From Hymenobacter telluris (GTDB taxonomy: Bacteria; Bacteroidota; Bacteroidia; Cytophagales; Hymenobacteraceae): DNA of 64,000 bases. The notes beneath the pieces are model-generated. The model was not told the DNA's origin and did not search any database. It was given only the letters and a program-made list of their open reading frames with translations. Position 1 is the stretch's first letter; every line of letters begins with the position of its first letter. The position numbers and the translations under genes are program-made. The DNA is taken from NCBI RefSeq assembly GCF_017313265.1, contig NZ_JAFLQZ010000016.1, positions 1 to 64,000 of the forward strand, read 5' to 3'. Positions 35,348 through 43,434 of the stretch are shown here, piece after piece.

Positions 35348-36070
35348 ATGACTTGCACCGCCAACATATTGCCGCTGTTCTTGCTGTTGAGTCTGCTGGC
35401 CAGCTGCGCCGGAACCACATCCAATGCGCTTTATCAGACTGCATCGGCTAGCTCGCCGGTGGTAGCAGATACTGAGCAACCGGAATTGAAAGAACAGAGC
35501 ACCGGTGCCGCTGCCCCTAACCCGGCTCCGCCCGCCGTTGCCCGCCGCTTGGTGTACAATGCTACCGTGCAGCTACGCGTGACACGCACCGATTCGGCGC
35601 AGGCGCAGGTGCGGCGGCTGGTAGCGCACGAGCAAGGCTATCTGGTGCAAACCAGTGAGGAACGGATGCAGCTACGAGTGCCCACCGAGCGGTTGACGGC
35701 GGTGCTGGCCGCGTTGCCCAGAGTGGGCAAAGTGGAAAGCCAAACGCTGAGCGGGCAAGACGTAACCGACGAGTACACCGACTACCAAATCCGGCTGGAA
35801 AATGCCCAAAAGGCCCGCCAGCGCTATTTGGAGTTGTTGGCCCGTGCCGCCAACGTCACCGAAGCCGTAGCCGTGGAAAAGGAGTTGCAACGCCTCAATA
35901 CCGAAACAGATAGGCTCACGGGGCACCTCAAGCGCCTCCAGCACCTCACCGACTACGCCACTCTGAGCGTAACGCTACGGCCCAAAGTGCAGCTGGGGCC
36001 GCTGGGCTATGTGTCGGTAGGGCTGTACAAGGCAGTACGCTGGTTGTTTGTGTGGGGCAAGGCCAGTTAG
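35348..36070 (+). CDS. DUF4349-domain lipoprotein
   Basis: 240 aa. Lipoprotein signal LPLFLLLSLLASC (Cys20), a Pro/Ala-rich linker, then a DUF4349 domain: YNATVQLRVTRTDSAQAQVR, LRVPTERLTAVLAALPRVGK, SGQDVTDEYTDYQIRLENAQ. A coiled-coil segment (about 155-205) and a C-terminal hydrophobic helix (GPLGYVSVGLYKAVRWLFVW) follow. Envelope-located, function unknown. The gene follows kptA by 44 nt on the same strand. Confidence 0.8.
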   Translation: MTCTANILPLFLLLSLLASCAGTTSNALYQTASASSPVVADTEQPELKEQSTGAAAPNPAPPAVARRLVYNATVQLRVTRTDSAQAQVRRLVAHEQGYLVQTSEERMQLRVPTERLTAVLAALPRVGKVESQTLSGQDVTDEYTDYQIRLENAQKARQRYLELLARAANVTEAVAVEKELQRLNTETDRLTGHLKRLQHLTDYATLSVTLRPKVQLGPLGYVSVGLYKAVRWLFVWGKAS

Positions 36071-36100
36071 GCAGGCTGTCCGGACAGGACCTTAGTAACT

Positions 36101-36133
36101 ACCATCATTCCGAGCTAATCGAGGAATGACGGT
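36101..36133 (+). terminator. Terminator after the DUF4349 gene
   Basis: 11-bp stem with one mismatch (36101-36111 with 36123-36133), then TTTT. The core CATTCC...GGAATG resembles the terminator at 17104-17163, hinting at a shared repeat. Confidence 0.6.
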
Positions 36134-36209
36134 TTTGTGCTTACAGCCCGTTACAAGTCGTTTAGTAGCCGCGCTGTTCAAGCTCGAAGCCCGTATCGAC
36201 TTTATAATT

Positions 36210-36217
36210 TATATTTG
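36210..36217 (+). promoter_or_regulatory. -7 box TATATTTG
   Basis: Perfect TAnnTTTG in an AT-rich stretch 32 nt before the proposed GTG start of the flavoprotein gene. The -33 box is unclear. Confidence 0.45.
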
Positions 36218-36249
36218 CATCATTGTTGCATTTAAGAATTAGAAAAGCC

Positions 36250-37167
36250 GTGGAAGAAATCGATGTACTGATAGTAGGAGCAAGCAATGCGGGCCTGAGC
36301 GCCGCCATGATGCTGGGCCGGGCGTTGCGGCGGGTGCTTGTCCTCGACCACAACCAGCCCTGCAACCGCCAAACGCCCCACTCGCACAACTTCCTCACCC
36401 GCGACGGCGAAACGCCGGCCGCCATTGCGGCCGCGGCGCGGGAGCAAGTATTGCGTTACCCATCGGTGGCGCTGCAAACTGATAAAGTGGTAGCGGCGCA
36501 GGCCGTAGAAAGTGGCTTCCAGGTGACAACCGAGCGGGGCGAATTGCTGCACGGGCGCAAGCTGCTGCTGGCTACCGGCGTGAAAGACGAAATGCCTGCT
36601 ATTCCGGGTTTTGCCGCGTGCTGGGGCGTTTCGGTGCTGCATTGCCCGTATTGCCACGGCTACGAGGTGCACGGCCAGAAACTGGGGCTGCTTGCCAACG
36701 GTGCTATGGCCGAGGAACTCGCCACCCTGATTCACTACTGGAGCCAGGAGTTGGTGCTGTTTACCAACGGCCCCGCCGACCTTACCACCGAGCAACAAGC
36801 GGCTATTGCAGCCCGCAACGTGCAACTTATTGAAACCCCCATAGCCGAGCTAGCGCATCAAAACGGTCGGCTTCAGGCCGTGCGCACGACCGACGGAGTT
36901 GCTTATGCGCTGCCGGCCATGTTTGCGCGGGTGCCGTTTCGGCAGCACACCGATATAGCCGCGCAACTAGGCTGCACCCACACCGAAACCGGGCTTATCC
37001 AGGCCACTGCTTTCGGCGAAACCAACGTACCCGGCGTATTCGTGGCCGGCGACAACAGCACGCCCATGCGGCAGGTTTCGGTGGCAGTGGCTAACGGCAG
37101 CATGGCCGCGGCCTTTATCAACCGGGAACTGATGAAAGAAGGCGTGTATAGTACTCTCGTTCAGTAA
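36250..37167 (+). CDS. Thioredoxin-reductase-like FAD/NAD(P) oxidoreductase
   Basis: 305 aa. FAD site DVLIVGASNAGLSAAMMLGR at the N-terminus (a GASNAGLSAA variant of GxGxxG), redox dithiol VLHCPYCHGYE near 140-146, and the second FAD segment VPGVFVAGDNSTPMRQVSVA near the end. Single-domain reductases of this class reduce thioredoxin-like or unknown thiol partners. GTG 36250 is chosen because it begins VEEIDVLIVG and lies after the promoter box; a start at 36223 is possible. Confidence 0.85.
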   Translation: MEEIDVLIVGASNAGLSAAMMLGRALRRVLVLDHNQPCNRQTPHSHNFLTRDGETPAAIAAAAREQVLRYPSVALQTDKVVAAQAVESGFQVTTERGELLHGRKLLLATGVKDEMPAIPGFAACWGVSVLHCPYCHGYEVHGQKLGLLANGAMAEELATLIHYWSQELVLFTNGPADLTTEQQAAIAARNVQLIETPIAELAHQNGRLQAVRTTDGVAYALPAMFARVPFRQHTDIAAQLGCTHTETGLIQATAFGETNVPGVFVAGDNSTPMRQVSVAVANGSMAAAFINRELMKEGVYSTLVQ

Positions 37168-37233
37168 TTCAAACTGGCTTGCTTGGACTGTTTACTCTGT
37201 TCGTTACTACACCTTACAACCAGGGCGTAAGTA

Positions 37234-37275
37234 AAAGAAAGGGCGGCTTCCTGTGGGAAGCCGCCCTTTCTTTTG
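37234..37275. terminator. Bidirectional terminator
   Basis: Perfect 19-bp stem (37234-37252 with 37257-37275) with a TGTG loop and A/T ends, between the convergent flavoprotein and helicase genes. Confidence 0.9.
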
Positions 37276-37287
37276 CAATTCAGTTGA

Positions 37288-38934
37288 CTACTCCGCTGAT
37301 GGTGCAGCAGCCTGGCCTTCGGCGGCCGGAGCGGCACCTTCCGGGCGCGGGCCCCGGCCTCCGCGGTTGCGGCCGCCTCGTTTGCGGCGGCGCTGGCCTT
37401 CTTCACCTTCGGCCCGAGGTTCCCGGGCCTGGTTTTCGCCTTCGGGGCGGGGAGTACGCGGCTCACGGGGTGGGCGAGCCGGGCGGGTTTCGCCTTCGGG
37501 GCGCGGAGCACGAGGTGGGCGCTCATACGGCACGGCGGGCGCCTGGCCGGCATCCAAAGCGGCCAGGGCGGCCTGGGCTTTGGCTATGCGTTCCTGGTGC
37601 TTGGGGTCTTTGGGGTCGGGGGCACCGTTGCGGGCGGGGCGGCTACCATCACGGCCACCGCCACTGCGGGGGCCCCGGTCACCGCCTTCCGGGCGCGGGC
37701 CCCGGTCGCGGCTGCCGCCGCCGGAGCGGCCGCCCCGCTCGGGCCGCCCGCCGATTTTGCCGTGCAGGCCGGAGAAACGCTTGGGGTCGAACTCGGGCGC
37801 CGGGCCCAGGCCGAGCGCTTCGGTGATGTTCTGCTTTTCCACTTCGCGCTCAATCAGCTTCTCAATCTTCACCACCCGGTCCTGGTCCTGGTCGGCAATG
37901 AAGGTGATGGCCGTGCCTTTGGTGGCGGCGCGGGCCGTGCGGCCAATGCGGTGCACGTAATCCTCGGCGGCGCGCGGAATGTCGTAGTTCACCACGTGGC
38001 TCAGCGAGTCGATGTCAATGCCGCGGCTGAGCACGTCGGTAGCCACCAGGATCGGGAACTTCTTGTTTTTGAAGTCGCGCATGATTTGCTCGCGCTCCTC
38101 CTGTGTGCGGTCCGACGAAATACCCTGCGCCTCGTAGCCCAGCTTGCTGATGGCCCGCACAATGCCGGCCACGGCGGCTTTCTGGCTGGTGAATAGCACC
38201 ATGCTCTGCACATCCTGGGTTTTGATGATGTGCTCGAGCAGGTAGATTTTCTGGCGGTCGAAGGCCATGTAGAACTGCTGGTCGATGCCGGCGGCGGGCT
38301 TGGATACGGCCAGCCGGATTTCCTCGGGCTCGTTGAGAATCTGCCGGGAGAAGTCCCGGATTTTGCTGGGCATGGTGGCCGAGAACAGCAGCGTCTGGCG
38401 CTGCTTGGGCAACTGCCGCACAATGTTCAGGATGTCATCAGAGAAGCCCATGTCCATCATCTTATCGGCCTCGTCGAGCACCAGATATTTGAGGGTGTCG
38501 AACTTCACGTAGCCCATTTGCAGGTGCGCAATCAGGCGGCCGGGCGTGGCAATGATGATGTCGGCGCCGCTGGTGAGGGCGCGTTTCTGCTGCTCCCAGT
38601 TCTCACTTTTGCCGCCACCGTAGATGGCAATGCTGCTGGCTTCCACGAAGTAGCCGAAACCCGTCACCTGCTCGTCAATCTGGGTGGCCAACTCGCGGGT
38701 GGGCACCAGAATGAGCGTGGACGTGGTACCGTGCTTGGCGTGCGAAATCTTGTCGAGAAGCGGCAGCAGATAGGCGGCGGTTTTGCCGGTGCCGGTTTGC
38801 GCGCAGGCAATCAGGTCTTTGCCTTCGATGATTTTAGGAATGGCCTGCTCCTGAATAGGGGTGGCATTCTGGTAATTCATGGCGTCCACGCCAGCCAATA
38901 GGTCGTCGTGGAGGTTGAACTCGTGAAAAGTCAA
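37288..38934 (-). CDS. DEAD-box RNA helicase with RGG/proline-rich tail
   Basis: 548 aa from TTG 38934. Q motif NATPIQEQAIPKI, motif I ACAQTGTGKTAAY, Ia VPTRELATQ, II LVLDEADKMMD, III LLFSATMP, then LVATDVLSRGIDID and VHRIGRTARA. The ~170-residue C-terminal tail is low complexity, rich in Gly-Arg and repeated PRPEG units, suited to RNA binding. The usual family N-terminus (TFHEFNLHDDLLAGVDAM) begins at this TTG and no ATG is available nearby. A TATCTTTG box and a palindrome precede it. Confidence 0.9.
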   Translation of the reverse strand: MTFHEFNLHDDLLAGVDAMNYQNATPIQEQAIPKIIEGKDLIACAQTGTGKTAAYLLPLLDKISHAKHGTTSTLILVPTRELATQIDEQVTGFGYFVEASSIAIYGGGKSENWEQQKRALTSGADIIIATPGRLIAHLQMGYVKFDTLKYLVLDEADKMMDMGFSDDILNIVRQLPKQRQTLLFSATMPSKIRDFSRQILNEPEEIRLAVSKPAAGIDQQFYMAFDRQKIYLLEHIIKTQDVQSMVLFTSQKAAVAGIVRAISKLGYEAQGISSDRTQEEREQIMRDFKNKKFPILVATDVLSRGIDIDSLSHVVNYDIPRAAEDYVHRIGRTARAATKGTAITFIADQDQDRVVKIEKLIEREVEKQNITEALGLGPAPEFDPKRFSGLHGKIGGRPERGGRSGGGSRDRGPRPEGGDRGPRSGGGRDGSRPARNGAPDPKDPKHQERIAKAQAALAALDAGQAPAVPYERPPRAPRPEGETRPARPPREPRTPRPEGENQAREPRAEGEEGQRRRKRGGRNRGGRGPRPEGAAPAAEGQAAAPSAE

Positions 38935-38990
38935 GGGGGAGCGAGTTAGGATGAGTGAATGGCTGACCTTGCTTTTCCGGTCAGTATTTT

Positions 38991-39058
38991 TAGCTGTTGG
39001 CTGCTGGCTTTCAGCTACTAGTTGTCGATGTTCAACTAACAGCAATAAGGCAACAGCT
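38991..39058. repeat. Intergenic palindrome, AGCTGTTGGCTGCTGG-word type
   Basis: Left arm 38991-39024 is made of GCTGTTGG/GCTGCTGG/GCTACTAG words; right arm 39031-39058 (TCAACTAACAGCAATAAGG...) pairs imperfectly. It sits between the -7 box at 39064 and the helicase start, so it should be in the helicase leader RNA. Confidence 0.6.
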
Positions 39059-39063
39059 TGAAA

Positions 39064-39071
39064 CAAAGATA
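39064..39071 (-). promoter_or_regulatory. -7 box TATCTTTG before the helicase gene
   Basis: Perfect TAnnTTTG on the minus strand, ~130 nt upstream of the proposed TTG start. Confidence 0.45.
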
Positions 39072-39115
39072 GGAGAAACAACGGCGGCAGCCCCCAGCTT
39101 ACCAAGTAGGAGGAA

Positions 39116-39155
39116 AGTAGCGCGGAGCGGATTTCTTGTGGCTTCCGCGCTACTC
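39116..39155 (-). terminator. Terminator of the Gfo/Idh/MocA gene
   Basis: GTAGCGCGGA at 39116-39125 pairs with TCCGCGCTAC near 39145-39155 around an A/T-rich loop. It lies just past the stop codon at 39159. Confidence 0.65.
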
Positions 39156-39158
39156 TGC

Positions 39159-40175
39159 TTACGAGGCCAGAATTTCCAGCTGCGTCCGTAGGTGCTGCTC
39201 TGTAATAGGGTAGGGCTGCCCGTGCCGCAATGATTGGTACACCGCCTCAAACAACCCCATGTAGTCTCCGCGTTCCGCCGCCACTGGCGTTGCCGTTTTT
39301 TCGCCTTTGTCGTTTACCACCGTGAGCGTGCCAACGGCGTCGGCAGGTTCCACACCATACGCGGCGTCGAGGGGTGTGAGGCCCTGGTCGAGTTGGGTTT
39401 CCTGCACGTCGGTGCGGGCTTTGCGCAGGCTGCCGCGGGTGCCGTGCAGCACGAAGGCTGGGCCAGGGTCGGCGACCAACAGGCTGGTGGTCAGGTACAC
39501 GTTCAGGCCCGAGGAGTACAGCAGGTGCAACTGCATATAATCGGTCACGCGGGAGTGGGGGCGGAAACTGCCGAGCGTTTTGCGGAATTCGCTGGGCGTG
39601 CCAAACAAGCTGATGGCTTGGTCGAGGATGTGCGGGCCCAGGTCGAAGTGCAGGCCGGAGCCGAGCGTGGTGGGTTCTTCCTTGAATACCTTGGTGTGAA
39701 TGGCCGTCTTGTATCGGTCGAAGCGGAAATGCGCCTCGATTAGCTGACCGAGCTGGCCGCTTTCCACCACCTTGCGCACGGCCAGAAAGTCACTGTCCCA
39801 GCGGCGGTTCTGGTAGCCGAATACCTGGCGGTTCATCTCGCGGCCCAGCGCAAACAGGGCCTCAATATCGGCGGCGGTGGTGCCCACGGGTTTCTCAATC
39901 AGTACGTGCTTGCCGGCCCGAAGTGCCTCGCAGGCAAGGTCGAAGTGCGTATCGTTGGGCGTGTTGACCACCACTAGCTCAATGGTGGGGTCGCGCAGCA
40001 AATCCCCCACGCTGTCGTAGCTGATGGTATGCGGATAAGCCTGCTGCATCTGCTTGCGGCTGCGTTCCACCACGGCCCGCAGCGCAAAGCCGGGGTGCGC
40101 CTCCAGAAACGGCGCGTGAAATATGCGCCCCGACATACCGTAGGCGAGTAAGCCCGTTTGGATAGGTACAGTCAT
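39159..40175 (-). CDS. Gfo/Idh/MocA-family NAD(P)-dependent oxidoreductase
   Basis: 338 aa. Rossmann N-terminus (TGLLAYGMSGRIFHAPFLEA), VVVNTPNDTHFDLACEAL, and the family Lys motif VLIEKPVGTT. The C-terminal alpha/beta domain has FDLGPHILDQAISLFG. Resembles YdgJ/YvaA-type enzymes acting on inositol- or sugar-like substrates. ATG 40175 (MTVPIQTG) starts at the edge of a large palindrome shared with the divergent methyltransferase gene. Confidence 0.88.
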   Translation of the reverse strand: MTVPIQTGLLAYGMSGRIFHAPFLEAHPGFALRAVVERSRKQMQQAYPHTISYDSVGDLLRDPTIELVVVNTPNDTHFDLACEALRAGKHVLIEKPVGTTAADIEALFALGREMNRQVFGYQNRRWDSDFLAVRKVVESGQLGQLIEAHFRFDRYKTAIHTKVFKEEPTTLGSGLHFDLGPHILDQAISLFGTPSEFRKTLGSFRPHSRVTDYMQLHLLYSSGLNVYLTTSLLVADPGPAFVLHGTRGSLRKARTDVQETQLDQGLTPLDAAYGVEPADAVGTLTVVNDKGEKTATPVAAERGDYMGLFEAVYQSLRHGQPYPITEQHLRTQLEILAS

Positions 40176-40381
40176 GGTTTCGTTTTTTGTTGTTGGTTTT
40201 TCGTTGTTCGTGCGTAAGAACGTCATGCAAAGCTTGCCAAAGTATCTCGCGTGCTGAGGTTGCAGAAACAAATGAGTTAGAACACTGGCGAGATGCTTCG
40301 ACTACGCTCCGCTGCGCTCAGCATGACGTTCTTACGCACTTGCGCACAAACAACGAAAGACCAACAACAAAAAACGAAACC
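40176..40381. repeat. ~200-nt palindrome filling a divergent intergenic region
   Basis: The left arm 40176-40228 and right arm 40321-40381 are near-complementary over their whole length, so the two divergent genes have almost identical 38-nt sequences before their ATGs, ending CAAAAAACGAAACCATG. The inner arms share AAGAACGTCATGC; the centre contains GCGAGATGCTTCGACTACGC. The outer arm resembles that at 45328. Confidence 0.8.
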
Positions 40382-41116
40382 ATGCTCGACCGTTTTTCCG
40401 CCCAAGCCGCGCAATACGCCCGCTACCGCATCGACTACCCGCCCGCGTTGTACGAGTTTCTGCTGGCCCACACATCGCACCGGGAGCGGGCCTGGGACTG
40501 TGCCACCGGCAACGGGCAGGTAGCGGCGGTGCTGGCCGAGCATTTCGAGCACGTAGCCGCCACCGACATCAGTGAAGCGCAGCTGGCCCAAGCCCCGCAA
40601 CGGGCCACTATCACCTACCAAGTGTCGCCGGCCGAGCGTACGCCTTTCCCGGCAACGTCTGTGGACCTAATAACCGTGGCCCAGGCTGTGCATTGGTTTG
40701 ATGCCGCCGCTTTCAACCAGGAAGTGCGCCGCGTGGCGCGCCCTGGGGCTACGGTAGCCGAGTGGGGGTACGGCCTAGTACAAGTGCACGAAACCATCGA
40801 TCCACTTGTCCGACAGTTCTACGCCGGTACCATGCGGCCGTACTGGGACGAGAACCGCTGGCACATCGACGACGAATATGCGCGTATCCCGTTTCCGTTT
40901 GAGGCCGTGCAGCACGCGCACTTCCAGGTGCGGCGGCAGTGGTCGGCGGAGTGGTTTCTGAACTACCTGCGCACGTGGTCGAGCGTGGTGCAGTACGAAA
41001 AGCAGCACGGCCAGGACCCGGTGCTACTGATTGCCGACGAGCTGACGGCACGGTGGGGACCCGCAGAACGGGAAATAGTGTTTCCGGTGTTTCTGCGGCT
41101 GGGACGAGTAGAATAA
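40382..41116 (+). CDS. Class I SAM-dependent methyltransferase
   Basis: 244 aa. AWDCATGNGQVAAVLAEHFE is motif I (usual Asp-Gly pattern), followed by VAATDISEAQLAQA, then SVDLITVAQAVHWFDAAAFN, the small-molecule methyltransferase type related to UbiE/YcgJ. Substrate unknown. ATG 40382 follows directly on the palindrome. The next gene begins 43 nt later on the same strand, possibly starting an operon through 44253. Confidence 0.85.
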   Translation: MLDRFSAQAAQYARYRIDYPPALYEFLLAHTSHRERAWDCATGNGQVAAVLAEHFEHVAATDISEAQLAQAPQRATITYQVSPAERTPFPATSVDLITVAQAVHWFDAAAFNQEVRRVARPGATVAEWGYGLVQVHETIDPLVRQFYAGTMRPYWDENRWHIDDEYARIPFPFEAVQHAHFQVRRQWSAEWFLNYLRTWSSVVQYEKQHGQDPVLLIADELTARWGPAEREIVFPVFLRLGRVE

Positions 41117-41158
41117 TCCGGCCGCCGGGGCGTTGTCTGCTGGTATTCAAGCCAACCT

Positions 41159-41485
41159 ATGCTTTCGAGGAGGTATCCACGGGCCCTATTCTTGTTCTAC
41201 CGCACGCAGTTTTCGGCGCTAAGCTTATTTTCCCTGCTGATACTGGGTACCTCCGTTCCGTTTGGTAACTGGCCATTGCAACTGGGCGTCAGTGTGCTAC
41301 TCATGAAGCTGGTTACGTATCCGGTGGTATGGTACCTGTCGGGGCAGATGCGTCCCAACCAGTATTGGCTGTATCTGAACCTGCACATCGCGCCCTGGCA
41401 GCTATGGGCGGGCGTTGTGCTGCTGGATACGGGGCTATTTAGCGGCGTTGTAGCCTTGTTGCGGCAACTTGTGGTATGGCTATAA
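41159..41485 (+). CDS. Small membrane protein of unknown function
   Basis: 108 aa with three or four hydrophobic segments (about 18-33, 37-60, 65-85, 85-105). I recognise no domain. Its last 10 nt overlap the start of the ABC ATPase gene, so the two proteins are probably made together. It is far too small to be a normal ABC permease, but it could be its membrane partner. Confidence 0.7.
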   Translation: MLSRRYPRALFLFYRTQFSALSLFSLLILGTSVPFGNWPLQLGVSVLLMKLVTYPVVWYLSGQMRPNQYWLYLNLHIAPWQLWAGVVLLDTGLFSGVVALLRQLVVWL

Positions 41486-42156
41486 ACTCCGCCACTACGC
41501 CCTGGGTGCTGGAGGCCGACGGCATTCAGCTGCAATTCGGCCAGCGCCGCATCCTTTCCGACGTGTACATCCGGGTGCAAACCGGCCAGGTGGTAGGGCT
41601 GATGGGGCGCAACGGCTGCGGTAAATCCACGCTGCTGCAAACCATTTTCGGCGGGCGGCACGTGCCCGATGCGTCGGTGCGCGTGAATGGCCGCTACGCG
41701 GTGCCCGCTTACCAACAGCCCGGCTTGCTCAACTATCTGCCTCAGACACTCATGCTGCCCGCCGCCATAACGGTAGCCGAGGCGGCTCAGCTGCTGCGCA
41801 TAGATGGGCACGCTGCGCTGGCGGCCTTTCCGGAGCTGCAAGCCCAACTGCACCAACGCATCGGTGAGCTGTCAGGTGGTACGTCACGGCTGGTGCAGGT
41901 GCTATTACTGCTACACGCCGACACGCGCTTTTCGTTGTTGGATGAACCTTTTTCCGGCGTGATGCCGGTGCACATCGAAACACTGTCCGACGTTATCCAG
42001 CAAGTGAAAGTCCGCAAGGGCCTGCTTATCACCGACCACCGTTTCACGGAGCTGTTGCCACTCTGCGACGTGGTGTACATGCTGCACAACGGGCGCCTGG
42101 AGGAGCTGCCTGACCCCCTACAAGGATTACGGGACCGGGGCTATCTTGCAAGCTGA
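41476..42156 (+). CDS. ABC-transporter ATP-binding protein without a standard permease
   Basis: 226 aa. Walker A GRNGCGKSTLLQT near residue 41, Q-loop PAYQQPGLLNYL, signature ELSGGTSRLVQ near 131, Walker B RFSLLDEPFSGV near 155, and H-loop LLITDHRFTELL. All ATPase residues are intact, as in the LptB/LivF group. No permease or binding protein is nearby; only the 108-aa membrane protein overlaps it. Could also be a non-transport ABC ATPase. Confidence 0.88.
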   Translation: MAINSATTPWVLEADGIQLQFGQRRILSDVYIRVQTGQVVGLMGRNGCGKSTLLQTIFGGRHVPDASVRVNGRYAVPAYQQPGLLNYLPQTLMLPAAITVAEAAQLLRIDGHAALAAFPELQAQLHQRIGELSGGTSRLVQVLLLLHADTRFSLLDEPFSGVMPVHIETLSDVIQQVKVRKGLLITDHRFTELLPLCDVVYMLHNGRLEELPDPLQGLRDRGYLAS

Positions 42157-42175
42157 CCTTTCTGCCTGCCCTACT

Positions 42176-43312
42176 ATGCCTGACACTGTATTCTCACCTC
42201 AGCTACCTTTCCACGGTTTGTTTGTGCTGGAGCTGGCCTCCGTGCTGGCCGGGCCGCAGGTGGGCCAGTTCTTTGCTGAGTTGGGGGCAGAAGTGTTGAA
42301 AGTGGAAGCCCCGGCCGGCGACGTCACCCGTTCCTGGCGTACCCCGGCCGAAGCCACCAATACCACCGTTTCGGCGTATTTCAGCTGCGCCAATTGGGGC
42401 AAGCAGTCTGTGGTGTTGGACCTGACCACCACCCCGGGCCGGGCCGAAGTACACCGCCTGGTGGCCCGCGCCGACATCGTGCTGACCAGCTACAAGCCCG
42501 GCGACGCCGAAAAGCTGGGCGTGGATTACGCCACTCTGGCCGCCCTCAACCCCCGGCTGCTCTATGGCCACCTCACCGGCTACGGCCCCGCTGCTCCCCG
42601 CGCCGGCTACGATGCCGTGCTGCAAGCTGAAGCCGGTTTCATGCACCTCAACGCTGCCGGCCCCGCCACAGAGCCGCAAAAAATGCCAGTGGCCCTCATC
42701 GACCTATTGGCCGCGCATCAGCTTAAGGAAGGCTTGCTGACTGCCTTGTACCAGCGCGAAAAAACCGGCCGTGGTGCCTTGGTGCAGGTGTCGTTGCTGG
42801 ATAGCGCGCTGGCTTCACTGGCTAATCAGGCTGCTACGTTTCTGGTTACCGGCCACGACCCACAGCCCCTGGGCTCTGGCCACCCCAGCATTGTGCCCTA
42901 CGGCACCGTGTATCAGGCTGCTGATGGCGTACGGCTGCTGTTGGCGGTGGGCGCCGACCGGCAGTTCCAGCAGCTCTGCGCCGTGCTGGCCCGGCCCGCG
43001 TGGGCCACTGAAACCCGCTTTGCTACCAACCCAGCCCGTGTAGCGCACCGCACCGAGCTAGAGCAATTATTACGGGCAAGAATAGCCGAAGTCAGTGGCG
43101 CTGCTTTGCTGCAAGAACTGGAGTTGCGCGCCGTGCCGGCCGGCGCCGTGCGCACGGTAGGGGAGGCCCTGAGTCACGAATCGGCGCAAAATATGCTGCT
43201 GCCTCCTACCACCGAATTCCCGCACGCGGGGCTGCGGACGGTGGCGTTTCGCAGCAACCAGTGGCCGCAAGCCGAGCGGCTTTCGGCCCCACCTACGCTG
43301 GAAAAACCGTAG
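42176..43312 (+). CDS. CaiB/BaiF-type (class III) CoA transferase
   Basis: 378 aa. LELASVLAGPQVGQFFAELG, VLKVEAPAGDVTRSW, ADIVLTSYKPGDAEKLGVDY, LLYGHLTGYGPAAPRAGYDA, then LLDSALASLANQA: the class III layout, with the catalytic Asp expected near GYDAV. These enzymes move CoA between acids in carnitine, bile acid, oxalate and aromatic pathways. The substrate is unknown. It follows the ABC ATPase by 19 nt; the start at ATG 42176 is inferred from the conserved core. Confidence 0.85.
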   Translation: MPDTVFSPQLPFHGLFVLELASVLAGPQVGQFFAELGAEVLKVEAPAGDVTRSWRTPAEATNTTVSAYFSCANWGKQSVVLDLTTTPGRAEVHRLVARADIVLTSYKPGDAEKLGVDYATLAALNPRLLYGHLTGYGPAAPRAGYDAVLQAEAGFMHLNAAGPATEPQKMPVALIDLLAAHQLKEGLLTALYQREKTGRGALVQVSLLDSALASLANQAATFLVTGHDPQPLGSGHPSIVPYGTVYQAADGVRLLLAVGADRQFQQLCAVLARPAWATETRFATNPARVAHRTELEQLLRARIAEVSGAALLQELELRAVPAGAVRTVGEALSHESAQNMLLPPTTEFPHAGLRTVAFRSNQWPQAERLSAPPTLEKP

Positions 43313-43434
43313 CTGCAAACCAGTAGCGGTAACTGTTGAGTTGCTACTTTGCGTACGTACTAGCACTTGCCCAAGCTGAATTGCTTGGATTCACTATGCC
43401 CTGGCTAGCGCCTGGTGCGTCAATCCTCTCCTGC

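Noticed and set aside
40176..40381. Possible insertion-sequence remnant
   Set aside because: Large palindrome but no transposase fragment and no target-site duplication visible; treated as a repeat element.
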